The notes under the pieces were generated by a model. The model was not told the origin of the DNA and made no database searches. It was given only the letters and a program-made list of their open reading frames with translations. Below are positions 12,776-25,045 of a stretch of 64,000 bases of DNA, piece by piece. The position numbers and the translations under genes are program-made. Positions within the stretch are counted from its first letter, which is position 1; every line of letters starts with the position of its first letter. This stretch comes from Tachypleus tridentatus (Eukaryota; Arthropoda; Merostomata; Xiphosura; Limulidae): contig NC_134831.1 of the NCBI RefSeq assembly GCF_004210375.1, forward strand, positions 248,001 through 312,000. The letters are read 5' to 3'.

Positions 12776-13535
12776 ATTATTATGTTAGATTTTCTAAAAA
12801 CGAATCGATTACAAGCTTAATTATTTCGTTCAGCTTTAAGCCAAGGGATTTCACAGATTATACGGGATATATTTATGCCCATTACAACGATTTTGAGTAA
12901 TAACAAAGTATGTTTTTGTGAGTACCTCAGAATTATAAGTATGCTTCAGTAGTATAATGATGGTGAGCTGTCTATGTACATGACAAACACGTGTTGAAAC
13001 TATACACAGTTTGTTCTGTCAGTTCCATTCAAATTCAGTGAACGTTGGGCCAAGTGAGGATCGTTTAATCTTGCCCTCACCCCCCATTAACAAAACATCG
13101 TGCATCGAACTTCGAGGAAGTTAAAAAAATAACTTGTGTTGCTTTTTAAAATGAAATATGGGAATATTTTTAACAGTTTTAAGTCTATGTGTTTATATCA
13201 ATATTTGAGTTGTACAAGTTACTAATAGTGATTTTGTAATAATGAGTTACAAAATTATTTATATGCGCAGAGCAATGTTGAATTTCAATTTTTCTTTGTT
13301 AGGTTTCCTTTATGGGTGCTGTGTCGATATTGTTACATGAAGTCGCTTTTGTAGCAGTTTATCATACATTGAAACAAGCACTTTTTTATCTGTTTCTTAT
13401 GACATGCTATTTCGATAGGTACGATTTATATGCTTCAACTTACGCCACCGATCTCACGATAGATCGAAGACGGAATTAGAATAATTATTAATGATGTAAG
13501 ATTAATACTTATTTAAATCCCTCGCCATGGTCGAT
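12776..13535. other. Intergenic, no gene seen
   Basis: No coding exon, RNA gene or repeat that I can identify. Confidence 0.5.
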
Positions 13536-13712
13536 GAAGTTCGATTTGCAAATGGGCTAGTCGTGATCAAGTGGTCGTCGTGTGGGGTTGCATATAGGAC
13601 AAGATTCGAGACGTAATAGCACTGAATTGTGGGTGTGTTAAAAGAATGATAGCCAGTTCTGTTATTCGCCACCAGGTCATTAATATAATATTAGGGGCGG
13701 CTATACCTGAGC
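13536..13712 (+). repeat. Degenerate SINE-C copy
   Basis: This resembles the repeats at 27,852 and 29,396: an A-box-like GATCAAGTGGTCGTCGTGTG, then GATTCGAGACG, and an end TTAGGGGCGGCTATACCTGA related to the SINE-A/C tail. It is badly eroded, so the family call is tentative. Confidence 0.45.
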
Positions 13713-13744
13713 CATATGAATCTCTGACTTGAACATTTACTCGA

Positions 13745-14005
13745 ACATTGGCCCTATGGTTAGATTCGACTCGTATTCCGAGAATCGCGGGTTCGAATCT
13801 CCCTCACACCAAACATACTCGCCCTTCCAGCCGTGGGGGCGTTATAAGGTTACGGTTAATCCCACTATTGGTAAAATAGTAGCTCAACAGTTGGTGGTGG
13901 GTGGTGATGACTAGCTAACTTTTCTCTGGTCTTGTATTGCTTATTTAAGGACGGCTAGCACAGATAACCATCGTATAGCTTTGCGCGAAACTCAAAAACT
14001 TGCTC
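13745..14005 (+). repeat. SINE-A copy
   Basis: Head GGCCCTATGGTTAGATTCG, B box GGGTTCGAATCTCCC, body GGTGGTGATGACTAGCTAAC and tail TTTGCGCGAAACTCAAAAAC. The central TTCGTTGG block is shortened. Confidence 0.9.
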
Positions 14006-14218
14006 GAAGGAGATGCAGTTCAGGTTGAAAATATCAAATATTTACATGAGATATACGACATCTGGCGAATTTACATAATTTTGACATCCTATATACATAA
14101 AGTTAACAAGCCTGTTTTTGTGTTTTTAAACGCTTTTATTTAATTAATCAGAAAAAGTTTAAAACTGGAAACATTTCCATGTGATATAAAATGTTTCCTT
14201 GTAAAGTTTGTTGCTTTG

Positions 14219-14573
14219 CTTTGACAGCATTTATATATGTAAAAACGGCTCGTTTGGGTTGAGAAATTTTTTTACATAGAGCAGCGAACAACGTTTCGAC
14301 CTTTTTCGGTCATCGTCAGGTTCACAAAGAAAGAAAGAGAAAGCTGACCACATGTTTGAACTGACAAAAAAAAATTACGTAGAGGAGCGAGCGTTTTGAC
14401 CACATGTTTGAAAGAAAGAAAGAGGTAACTGACCGGAAGCTGACCACATGTTTGAAAGGGGTTGTGTAACTGAGTGTCGGAATGTAAAACGTTTTCTCAA
14501 CCCAAACGAGCCGTTTTTACATATATATTTTTCTTTACAAGTGGGTTTTCTCGACATCACTTTGACAGCATTT
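14219..14573 (-). mobile_element. Non-autonomous Penelope-related element (retrozyme-like)
   Basis: A 327-bp unit (14,233-14,559) is flanked by a perfect 14-bp direct repeat, CTTTGACAGCATTT, at 14,219-14,232 and 14,560-14,573. Its ends are inverted copies of TGTAAAAACGGCTCGTTTGG, followed on the right by the extra tail GTGGGTTTTCTCGACATCA. Both ends match those of the 2-kb Penelope-like element at 53.4-55.4 kb, but there is no reverse transcriptase inside. It contains a 42-nt hammerhead-like fold (14,284-14,325, minus) and repeated CTGACCACATGTTTGAA segments. By analogy with retrozymes, it probably moves with the machinery of the larger element. Confidence 0.8.
14284..14325 (-). ncRNA. Hammerhead-like ribozyme motif (copy 1)
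   Basis: Read on the minus strand: GTGAAC, CTGACGAT, GACC-GAAAAA-GGTC, GAAACGTT, GTTCGC. The outer strands pair (6 bp, one G-U) and GACC/GGTC pair perfectly. The single strands match hammerhead core segments CUGANGA and GAAA in the right order, with helix III reduced to an A-U pair around CG and a GUU before stem I. One extra U after CUGACGA departs from the consensus, so activity is uncertain. Confidence 0.55.
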
Positions 14574-16963
14574 GATTATATCAGGTTTGTATGTATAAAG
14601 GGACCAAAATTCTTTATAGTAGGTGTCTGTGACTTGTTGGCGGTAAATGTGGACAATTAACGAACAGCACACAACCCACTTGTTTTAAATTATTATATTC
14701 AAACCAATTCAAACGTGTGCAAAAATTTGTTACACCATTGGTTATCTCAGTTATATCCAAAGCTTTATATAATTTTCTCTTCTTTTCGCCAAAGTTCACA
14801 CTGGAGAGTTCAGTTGCTATGGGACACCCGTTGATAAAACAAATTGTTCTTCTGTGTTTGTTAAACTGTGAAATTCTCCCAATAAATCGCTCATTACAGC
14901 TAAACTAACAAGCATGCAGTCTAACTTCACTCTTTTTAACTTTTTCTGACTTAATTTTTTCTTATGCTCACCTGTACGTATATATAACTTTCAACAGACT
15001 AGGAGAGAGATGATGTAACCATACTCACTTAAGGCAATGAGGAAACTAGAACATTCGATAATATGATGTTACACTTATCGAATTGCGTAACGAAAGTTGT
15101 CATAACTATGACCATTAAAGTAGTTTCAACACTTTTGTCAAGAAAACTAAAGAACCATTAAATATTAAATCATTAAATGAACTAATATCGCTTACACTAA
15201 ATCCGTGTATATCCAACAAGTGATGAAGTCAAAATTTTCTATTTGTTTTTTGTTTTTGAATTTCGCGCAAAGTATTTCTGTAGTTGCTAATCAATTATGT
15301 ACTTAAAAAAAAACAACAACAGCCTAATCCACTCTGATTGTTCAGTGGCAAGTCTAAGGATTTATGCTAAAAGTGAGTACAGATACCCGTGGTGAGAAGA
15401 GCACAGAAAGCTCATTGAGAAACATTGCACTCAGCAACCAACAAATAAACATAAAATATTTAAAATGTGTGTCAGCCTCCCCTGAAACCGCTTGTACTCA
15501 TATTGTGACAAACGTGCAGCCTGCATGCCAAAAACAAAATAAAAGTTGACTCTGAATCGAACTTTGAATTTATAGTACTTTTATATAAAAACTTGAATTT
15601 TGATGTATTTTTATTCTGCCCTAGAGACAGAATAGGGAGAGATTTTCAGTTTTAGGATTAAATTATCAGTTAAACGACATTTATGGACGTTCCTATTATT
15701 GAGCCTTACTACCGCGTTTTAAAGGCGTTCCACACTGCCGCGGTGTTATCCAAGCCAAGAACTACTTCTGTAATACATACGTTAGATCCTTGTTTCTACA
15801 GTAAAGCCGTTGTGTGTAATTGCGCCGTAAGATTGGTTTGTCGTATTCTTTTACATGTCCTAACTGTACCGAGAACAGACAGTTCTTTAATTAATGTTAT
15901 ATTACTATTAGACCTTGAGACTAAGTACAACCACCTCACCACGTGATTGTAAAACTTAAAGAATTTTCAATTTACATATGTATATGTAACAACCATAACT
16001 GAACTGCGTAGTGGTCAAATTAATCTGTTGCAACAATACTTCCTTGAATACAGGATTTCTAGAATAATGCAAAAGAATTCTAATAACTGATACCGGAATC
16101 TGTAAGTCTACTTGTCTTAGGCCTAACATTAAGTTTTTTACTACGTGCGGCCTATATTCGACAAAGAAATAAATTAAAACTGTAAAATGTGTACGTTTTT
16201 GATTTAGTTTAGTTAGGGTTAAACTTTACGGTACTTAATGTTATCAATAAATAAACATGTTTTTCTGTGACTAAACGTTAGATCTTTTTAAAAACTTTTA
16301 AGTTTTTAATATTTTGTTCTATAAAATGTATTAATATATTTGCATCCATTTTCACTATACGTACGTGGTGTGCGAGCATGCGTATTTAGTTTAGATGGAT
16401 GAAAAGATCCCTCGTTCTTTAATGCTGTGTTGTAATTTCGGACTTATAAAATATATTTGTAAAAAATAACGAGGGAAAATGGATGTAGGTCAGAATGATT
16501 TGTATGGTGTTGAAAACGCATGTTAAATAAATACATTTCTGGTGGTATCGTGTCAAATAAAGTTTTGTTTTATAATTTTATTATATCAAATAAGCTACTT
16601 TTTAATTTAAACCTTGGGGAATATCATTGTATCAACTCTATATGTCGCGTGTTTTATACTGTTCTTGTTGAAGACTGAACCATCGTTGGTTTTATCGTAT
16701 CAACACAACTGGCAAGCCTTGAGCAATACTTGCACGTTGCGCTTTATAGGAAACGTGTTCAATGAGATGTATGCCACGTGACTTCCTTGGTTTGAAAGGA
16801 CTAGTTTTAGGGCAGTCTGCATGTTTGGTATGGGAGCTACAACAGCTGCATGTGCTTGGTGGCGGAACTTGCTATCCAGGATCTAGTTACTGAAGCTTGT
16901 CTGTAAATGCATATTAATAGAGTGGGAAAGTGTTTGACAGTTGATTTTTAAATCCCATTTTAC

Positions 16964-16995
<32 letters not shown>

Positions 16996-19211
16996 AGCAC
17001 ACACACGCATTTATTTGCGTGTGTGTTACAAATTTTAAATTTGTTTTCTAAGAGTAATGTCTATAAAGAACACGGATTTTGAAATAATTGATATTTGCAT
17101 GATTGACCATGGTTTGAATAAAGTTTTGAATCAAAATAAAAATAATAATTTAGATTATAAGAGAATGTAAAAGAAATCTAAAGTGCTTACTCGACTACTG
17201 ATCTCGTTTTTACTTGTAAAAATTTCTAAGTATTGTTAGTATTTTTTTTATAAAATAATGTTTCGAAACAGTGAAAACTCGTTAAATAGTCTTGTGTTCT
17301 GAAGCACGAGGTTAAAAACAAAAGCACGCTGTCGATTGAAATTTTTTGTATTTAACTTAAAAGTTTAATGGGTCAGCCCTAATATAAACTCAAATAATTG
17401 GTACAATTTGTAAATACGGTTAGCTTTTAAAGAGTTAATAATAAATTGAGAAAAGATATTGACAAAAGTTTGAAGTTTTATATATGAACTTATTACCGTA
17501 TTATGGTTTAGTTCAGATGAATAACTTAACTGTACTGTGTTTTTTGTTTTAAATAACCTGGCTAAACCCAGTGGTAATTTTGCTGGATGCTGTATCAAGG
17601 AGATCAGAGTTTGAGACTTGATGTTGCTGTACACGCTTCTTGCTTTTAGGTGTGGACGTTTAAAAAAAATCCCGTTTTTTGGTTCAAAGAGCTGGACAAA
17701 GCCTTCGAAGTTGATAGGTGATGCTGGTTGAGTACCCTTTATTTGGTCATTTCAAAATGAGAGGCGAGTATACCGAAGTCAAAGAGGTCTCTGAACTGTT
17801 AATTTAATGTTATTGAAGCTAAAAAATTACGATTTCTAAAACTTGTACAGAAAGAAGATAGTATTATATTTTTATACGCATTTCATTATTTGTTGAAAGT
17901 AATTCAGAGTACAGTCCACGTAAACGATAATAAATTACCTTAACTCCTTTAACGTTTCTACATGCTTGAACACTTGTACTCTGTCGTAAATTGTTGTTGG
18001 CCTATTTGACAACTTGTATTCAAACCTCTAACAATGGAAAAAACGTAAAATCAACTCGCTTCTACGGGGTAACTCGATAAGCACGAAAGCTAACACAAAC
18101 GAAAACTCTGAGACTCTTACGTTCTCATTTTGAAAAAAAACAAACAAAAAAAAAACGCGCTTTTGAGTTATTATTCACCTCTTGCATTTATTGCTAATCC
18201 ACGTTCTAGATATTTCACAAAGTCTCTGGATCGGTACGTTATAATTAAGACCCGTAGATCCGTCTAACAAACAAACAAATTACAACATTGAAATTGTAAC
18301 TTACAACAATACGCTTAATGATTCTTTACATGTGTATTTTATGAGACTGAAGTCCCAGTCATTTACAGATTTCAAGTAATTATAAAATCTGTAGTTTTTC
18401 TACACCAGCGTATCACCCTAACGAAAGTTTTACCGCTCAGTTAATTTGAAATAACTCTAACATAAATGCAAGTGATTGTAGTTCCTTATTTGCCCCAGGA
18501 GTGTTTCAATAACACGTGTAATTTACGTTATTATTCTTCTAGTTCTAATACGCACATATAAAAATTCCCAAGCTTGCGATATCCATCAGCCCCAGGACGG
18601 CTTGACCCCAGTGGAGCAAAACATCGAGTTCTCTCGGAAACGAAACCGGACCCCTTTATTATAGTTGTTCTTAGCTCCTGTAAGGCGGGCAAGATATTGA
18701 CATTATTTTACAGTAGAATGTCATGTCGTAATTTTTTTTAAATATTTTTATTGGTTTTCAATATAATAGTTTGTTGATTATTTACTTGTAATTATCGTTT
18801 AGAAAATTTAGTAACAGATGACATTGTTGTGTCGTTTTTATTTACCTAAATACTGACAAAATTGTTAGGCCAAAAATATCGTTATGAATACTGCATAGGT
18901 ATTCTATTATATTAAATGAAAGTCACAAAATTTGGTAGATTTGAGTAAACACTAGAAGGCTTTTGCACACGAAAACCAGATTTTATAATGAAGTATATTT
19001 AATATTTTAACAGGCAGTTCTGAAAGGGTTAAATTTAGATTTTGTAAATGTAATACTAGTAGTCTTAGTGATTAATTTGTAGACATTTAATAATTCTAGA
19101 TAGTTTAGGGAAATCAATAAAGAGATTTCGTAAAATGATTTTCTACTTAATTTAACGAAAGAGTTTAGTGAGTTAGGCTACTGTTGCTTATTCTCAAGTT
19201 GACCGCTTGTA
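14574..19211. other. Intergenic, no gene seen
   Basis: Several short chance frames (for example 15,364-15,549, 15,683-15,946 and 17,365-17,634) lack recognisable domains or splice partners. One microsatellite lies at 16,968-17,006. Nothing else is identified. Confidence 0.5.
16968..17006. repeat. (TA)n then (AC)n microsatellite
   Basis: A TA run of about 28 bp is followed by an ACACACAC run. Confidence 0.95.
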
Positions 19212-19392
19212 GAAGTAGCATGGCATGGCCAGTTGGTTAAGGAGCTAGACTCGTAATCTGAGGGTCCCGGGTTCAAATCCCCGTCACACCATACAGTCGT
19301 GGGGGCGTTATAATTGATGACCAATCCCACTATTCGTTAGTGAAAGAGTAACCGTCGTGTAGCTTTGCGCGAAATTTAAAAACGAACAAATA
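19212..19392 (+). repeat. SINE-A with internal deletions
   Basis: A well-kept tRNA-like head (GGCATGGCCAGTTGGTTAAG, B box GGGTTCAAATCCCC) runs into GGGGGCGTTATAATTGATGA and TTCGTTAGTGAAAGAGTAACC. It then jumps directly to CGTCGTGTAGCTTTGCGCG, so the GGTGGTGATGACTAGCTGCC to GCACAGATAGCC block is missing. A small deletion also removes the segment after CACACCA. Confidence 0.9.
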
Positions 19393-20224
19393 AACCGCTT
19401 GTGAAAAGTCGCCTTTAAAAATTTGAATAAGTGTAAAGTTATATGAAGAAGGTAAGAGATAAATAAAAGTGAAGCTAGTGGTAGTTGTGATAAGAGCTGG
19501 CCAGCAAGACAGCCGCTTTGGGCACTAAGTTACTAGGATCTGTATCGATGTTTTTATAATTAATTGTTTCTTTAAGGTGAAGTTGTAATACCCTAAAACC
19601 AACTTGTTTACAATAATTGTTAATGAACTTTCCAAACCATTGTATTGTACAGTTTTCTTCATTCGAAGTTTTTCCATGCACCGATGATCTCGGTTCAAAA
19701 GGTAATACATATATATAGACTTTTAAGTATTAAAATTTTAAAATAAATGATACATGGTAGAAGCTTATGCAATATATAAATAAAATAGTAGTGTGTGTGT
19801 GTGTGTGTGTGTTTGTTTATGTCTTAAAATTCGGTAGAAGAATGAATTACCGAACGTGGGTTTTCAACGAATGCCACATAGAAAAGTGTCAGATTCGTTT
19901 TTTTTCTTTGTTACTAGTCAGTCAAATTCATTGTTCTGAAAGGATGGATTCGCTAGTGTTAAAAATTACTGTCGTTAATTATTATCGAATTTTTATTGGC
20001 AAATACAATGCGGTGTTCCTCATTTGTTTAGGCTAGCTCTGGTTGCGATTATTTTGTTGAATTATATAAATTACAAAAAAAAGAAGAAAAGTTATGATTT
20101 AGTTTCAAAATTTGCAAGAAATAGTAAAATTAAAACAAGAAAGACGTAAATGCTAGCGAAAAATGCAAAATGTTCACACTTGGTTAAGTGTAGTAAGTCT
20201 ATTAAAAAAAAAAAAAACACGTGA
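19393..20224. other. Intergenic, no gene seen
   Basis: No coding exon is recognised. A (GT)n run lies at 19,791-19,812. Confidence 0.5.
19791..19812. repeat. (GT)n microsatellite
   Basis: About 11 GT units. Confidence 0.95.
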
Positions 20225-20368
20225 AGAAATTGTCATTAAACTGTGGTTCGCGGGTTACTTTCAGGTGGTGCCAGAAAACATTGTTTCCATAATTACAGAA
20301 ATGAAGAAATATTGTGTATAGGTTTCATTGTGGTTAGCGAACAAACAAAAAAGTTTGAGAACCACTGA
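20225..20368. mobile_element. Degenerate hAT-type MITE
   Basis: It starts AAACTGTGGTTCGCGGG and ends AAGTTTGAGAACCACTG, imperfect inverted ends of the CAGTGGTTC type. About 140 bp in total, with no coding capacity. No clean target duplication is visible, so the call rests on the ends alone. Confidence 0.45.
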
Positions 20369-20394
20369 ACTGGAGAACTAGCGGAACTTTGGTC

Positions 20395-20510
20395 GTCGGT
20401 GGCTCAGCTGTATGCTATAGCGTTTGTAATGTTAAAAATGCAGTTGTTTTTCATCCTTACGTCGGACATGGTGCAGATAATATATTGTGCATTTTTGGAT
20501 TTAAAATAAA
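20395..20510 (+). repeat. Degenerate SINE-B copy
   Basis: It begins CGGTGGCTCAGCTGTATGC (A-box-like), with GTTAAAAATGCAG and GGACATGGTGCAGATAATAT matching the family order. The B box is eroded. Confidence 0.45.
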
Positions 20511-20694
20511 ACAAGTTACGTCTTCAAAACAAATTATAAGTAAAATATCGACTTCTCTAACATGCTGATATGGCAGTTATAAAACTATTAACATTTATTG
20601 ATAAATGGCAAACAATTTGTATATTAAAAGAAAAGCTGTGCAACAGTTAACTTGTTATACATTGAAATGTTCATAATTTTCTAGACTTACAGTA

Positions 20695-20790
20695 CTATAA
20701 ATCAGGTTTTGATACCCGTGGTGGGCACAGTCAGTGTTGAACATTGTATAACTTTGTGCTTAACAATAAAAAAAGAAAGTCTAATAGTTT
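20695..20790 (+). repeat. SINE-B 3' part
   Basis: It contains the family B-box block TTTTGATACCCGTGGTGGGC, then TAACTTTGTGCTTAACAAT and an A-rich tail. The 5' head is missing. Confidence 0.65.
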
Positions 20791-22561
20791 GTCGTTTGGT
20801 GTCAGATAAATCGGAGTACACAATGTGAATGTTAGAATCAACTGTTATGCATGTGGAGTTGTTTAAAAAGTATCAACCAACCAACTGGTAGACTGTTATC
20901 CAAGCAGTTCATTAGGGAATTCCGATTCGATCACATTTTAAAGAATTACAATAATAGGATTACCTCAGATACATGTATCGTAATGCGTGCGTGCCCGTGT
21001 GTGTTCAAAGCTGTATGTAAGCATTCTTATCAATTACTGTGCGTAAGAAAATTTGAATAAATTAAATTTAAACTCTGTATTATTTCTTGTGTCGTTATAG
21101 AATACAATTATTACTAATTATCAGTCATTTTTTTTCTATTTGTTTTATTTATTTCGCATGTACTAGGTGGTTATTCTACAAATTGTTTTAAAAATAAGAA
21201 TCGTTATTTTCGCTGTTACCTATGAAGAGTGCATGCCTTGCACATATTTTTATTTTATTTGATTGTGTCTTATAAATTGTATAGTTTTTTATGTTCGTAT
21301 CTCTTGTCTGTGTACGTCGTAACTTGAGTATTACTTCCCAAATATGTTCCGTACTTTTGTAAGATTGAAAAATCTTATAACCTACAAATTCGCTTTCAAC
21401 ATTTAGGCGTTTTTTTAAAGGTAAAATGTAATCACAAGTAAGATTGCTTTGAGTAGATTATGGAATATTGGATTTCCTAGTTGATAAAAGGATTTGTACG
21501 CACGTTGCTTTTACGTGACGACTAGTTTGTATCGATACTTCCCAGCAAAGCTTAGTTATTACCGAATTCGGTGGTCCTCGATATTAGGAATTTCTATCTT
21601 TTTTAAAACGCGGTATTTGGGCAGCCTATAGCTGGCATATGGGTCAATAATGAATGGATATCTATTTTCCAACAAAATTGGACTTTTGGTTTTGTAAGTA
21701 TGTTCGATGAAATGGAATAGTTCACCAAAGCTCTGATTGTTTGCTGCTACTGATTAGACTAGGCTAATATTTTGCTCGACGTAATTAGGTAAGTTGATTA
21801 AAATAGCAAATTATCTCGGTGAGACGTGTGGTTTACCAACTGAAAAGGTTTTTTTTTTTTTATCAAGGGTGCATATCTTGACTATACGTGCTCTTGTTTA
21901 TTCTGTTTTTATTTCGCCTTTTGTAAAACTGGTGTTTTCCTACGTCTGTGTACAGTCCGTTAGAAATTGAACGATGTATTTCATGCAAGGACTAACCAAG
22001 CGACTCCATCTAAAGTTAGCTTCAGCTGAAAGAGTCTCGGATAAACCCTGTAGCCAACTTGTCACACAAGATCATTTTTCACCAAATTCAACTGCACTGT
22101 ATAAGCGTTGGGTTATTCTGAGCAATCATAGAATACGATCTCGGGCTAGACACGATTTTAGACAAAGAAAGTATGGTTAAAGTGTGTAGGCCTCAGTCAC
22201 GGTTGTTCCATCACTATTTAAACACGCACGGACACATGTATTTACGTGGGCAGTGTGGTAAGTGATCTCAAAGAGTGCGTGTAATTTATTCATTCATAAA
22301 CTTTTGTTTTATGAGCTGTATAATTTGCATACGTTCCGTTTCACCAGTGTAACAGAAAAATGAGATGTATTTTCGCATTCATTCGACACTAACATTCGAT
22401 TGGTGGGCTGGTTTCTGATATGGAAGCCTTGTATTTCCTTCAGGCACTGAAAACGATGCAGCCATTTACGTATGTCGTTTTTGTGCGTTGGTATTTATTT
22501 CAACTCGATGTACACGTGCTACTTTTTTCTTCTGTGGTTTATGGTTCCCATTCATATTAAG
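20791..22561. other. Intergenic, no gene seen
   Basis: Short frames at 20,851-21,060 and 21,974-22,180 have no recognisable motif. No repeat is identified. Confidence 0.45.
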
Positions 22562-22590
22562 TATAAAAAGGGACTGTTGTGCCATTCACT
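22562..22590 (+). promoter_or_regulatory. TATA-box promoter candidate
   Basis: TATAAAAAGG at 22,562-22,571 is followed about 25 bp later by an initiator-like ATTCACT (22,584-22,590). The first ATG downstream (22,635) opens a 20-codon frame ending at 22,697, with possible splice donors at GTAGGT and GTAAAT near its end. No protein family is recognised. The spacing fits a core promoter, but such matches also arise by chance in AT-rich DNA. Confidence 0.3.
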
Positions 22591-22699
22591 ATTGAAGGGA
22601 CAGAGAACACAATCACTTTCAACTATTTATTTAAATGGCTTTTAGAAAAATACGAAATGTTATTTCCTCAAATGTAGGTAAATTCTATGAATATTAATT

Positions 22700-23384
22700 T
22701 ATTTCCTAGTTAGAACATGCTTATAACAGTGTTACCGAGGAAAGTAATCTGATAATTTTTGGAAATATGTATTACGTACATATATATTTCTTCGGTTTTT
22801 GATTAATGTGCTAGTTTACTCTTGGGATTGTGTATCCTTTTGTTTTATACTGGAAACCACAGCCATTTTTAATTATAAGTTAATCATAATTTATTACTGC
22901 ATTGTTACTATAAAACTATACATTTCGATTTTACTTTATTGTTTTTGTTTTGCTATCGGAATTTTGTACTTCTGTGATACTTGTAGTAATTATTATTGTG
23001 TTATCAAAGTTATATCATTTTAATAACTGTTTATATAACGTGCAGTTACAACTGAATAAACGACAGTAAATTTTACTACGGTAGGTCGTACATCCTGTGT
23101 ACCTTTTAGAATATGTTAAAATATACGCCTCTCGTTTTATAAAAATATAGATAAAGAATTGCGTTTGGTATGAAGTTTTATTTCCCAATTCTGGTGAACG
23201 TATTGAATTTTTGGCATATAATATTTATTCGTTAATATACTAAAAGCTAAATATTGCTTTTTAAAAAGAAAGGAAAAATATAGAATTTTTCAGTGTTGAT
23301 ATAAATGTAACTTGTGTAAATCAGGGTGTGTTAGTTACGTCAACACGCTTGATTTATCTAGATATAACAGTTCGATTAATATCT
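22700..23384. other. Intergenic, no gene seen
   Basis: AT-rich. The hydrophobic 74-residue frame at 22,799-23,023 reflects T-rich composition rather than a gene. Confidence 0.45.
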
Positions 23385-23612
23385 GCTGGCATAGCCTGGT
23401 GGTTAAGGCACTCGACTCGTAATCTAAGCCATGGGGAGTTATAAAGTGACGGTCAATCCTACTATTTGTTTGTGAAAGAGTAGCCCAAGAGTTGGCGGTA
23501 AGTGGTGATGACTACCTGCCTTCCCTCTAGTGTTACACTGCTAAATTAGGGACGACTAGCGCAGATAGTCCTCGAGTAGCTTTGCGCGAAATTAAAAATA
23601 AACCAAACTACA
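23385..23612 (+). repeat. SINE-A with deletion in the head
   Basis: The head GGCATAGCCTGGTGGTTAAG with CTCGACTCGTAATCTAAG joins directly to CCATGGGGAGTTATAAAGTG, so the B box and following CACACCAAACATG block are lost. The rest (AAAGAGTAGCCCAAGAGTTG, TTAGGGACGACTAGCGCAG, TTTGCGCGAAATTA) is well preserved. Confidence 0.9.
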
Positions 23613-24844
23613 ATCTGTAGTTTACGATTTTAGTGACGGGAGTGCAAGGTGGTGGAAGCTGGTGAGTGTTGGTACAATAAGTCTAAAGTAAACTAGCTCA
23701 GAGCCAAGTGCATACAATTTATCACGAAAGTAAGAAAAATATTTTTACATTTAAATTATTTGCTGTTATATACCAACTTTTTATTTTTTTTAAACCCCTT
23801 TCACCAACAGAGACTTTAAGAAATCAAATATTTTTCCATTTTCGTTGTCTACCTTTCATTTTATACTTTTAGTGGAAACACCACAACAATATTAGGTTAC
23901 TAGCGTCAAAATGACAGTACAGGTACTACCATCGTTACACATAGTATACAACTAACTAAAATAATAAATTTGGCTAAATGAAGCTCGACTAACAAAAGGA
24001 CAGAAAAGTGTAACGAAGGCAGTCAAACGTCGTCATCTTTCTTTGTGGGATAATAAAAATTAATAAATTAATTAATAAACATTGAGATCATGAAGTGAAC
24101 TCATGACACATTTATTGGTACAAATCAGCAAGATTAACAACATCTGATAATGTTAGCATAGATTAATGTTTTATTAAGTATAGTCCTAAAGGGACGTGGG
24201 CAAGTCCAAATATATTTTGAAAACAGGGGTATAGTCACTTTCAGTGTGAATCATTGTAAATTAGAAACTATGTACGTGTCTTTTTAAAATGTTTACGTAT
24301 TTGTGTAAATGTATATTTTGTTGTATAAAGAATGAAATAAAAAAGCGAGAAATGTTTAAACAATTTGGACAGTAAGATATATGTAAATACCATTAGTACA
24401 TAGATTAATAATAATTGTTAGGTTATACTTTTGTTGCGAAGCAAATGACGTAATATCAGTTGTTGGAACGTATTTTTACCAAAATGCAATGGGTTTTCTC
24501 TATATTAGCATAAGAAGTTGCTAATCTAACCGATTTTCCTACTAAATATTCTATGAATATGCCACGAATTCATGAATGATCTAAATTTTGATTGACTTAT
24601 AAAGGAATTTACCGACGTTTCACTACCTCGACTACACTTTTTTGTCTGTCTGGTCAAGTTTAATTTCGAAAGATTTATTTCAGTTAGATATGAAATGTGA
24701 GGTTAAGGTATACTATGGAGTAGGGGTGATAGATTTGCACCGTCACTGTTGACGGACTATACACAAGTATTTGTGTGTATGTATATATTAAATAATTGGT
24801 AATTAATGAAAATAAATCAAGGAAAGTTTTTTTGCAGATTGTTT
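23613..24844. other. Intergenic, no gene seen
   Basis: No coding exon, RNA gene or recognisable repeat. Confidence 0.5.
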
Positions 24845-25045
24845 GTTTTGAACTTCATTCACTGAAGCTCCTCGAGGGCTGTCTATGCTAGTCGTGCCTA
24901 ATTTATAATGCAACGAATAGTAGGATTCAGCGTTACGTTATAGCACCCTACTACTTGCAGAGCAACCATGTTCGGTGACGAGTATTCGAACCCGCGACCC
25001 TCAGATTGCGAATCGACCGCCCTAACCATGAAGATATACCAAAGC
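24845..25045 (-). repeat. SINE-A, inverted, with internal deletion
   Basis: The minus-strand head reads GCGGTCGATTCGCAATCTGA and B box GGGTTCGAATACTCG. The body GGTGCTATAACGTAACGC joins early to the TTAGGCACGACTAGCATAGA tail, so the GGTGGTGATGACTAG block is missing. Confidence 0.85.
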
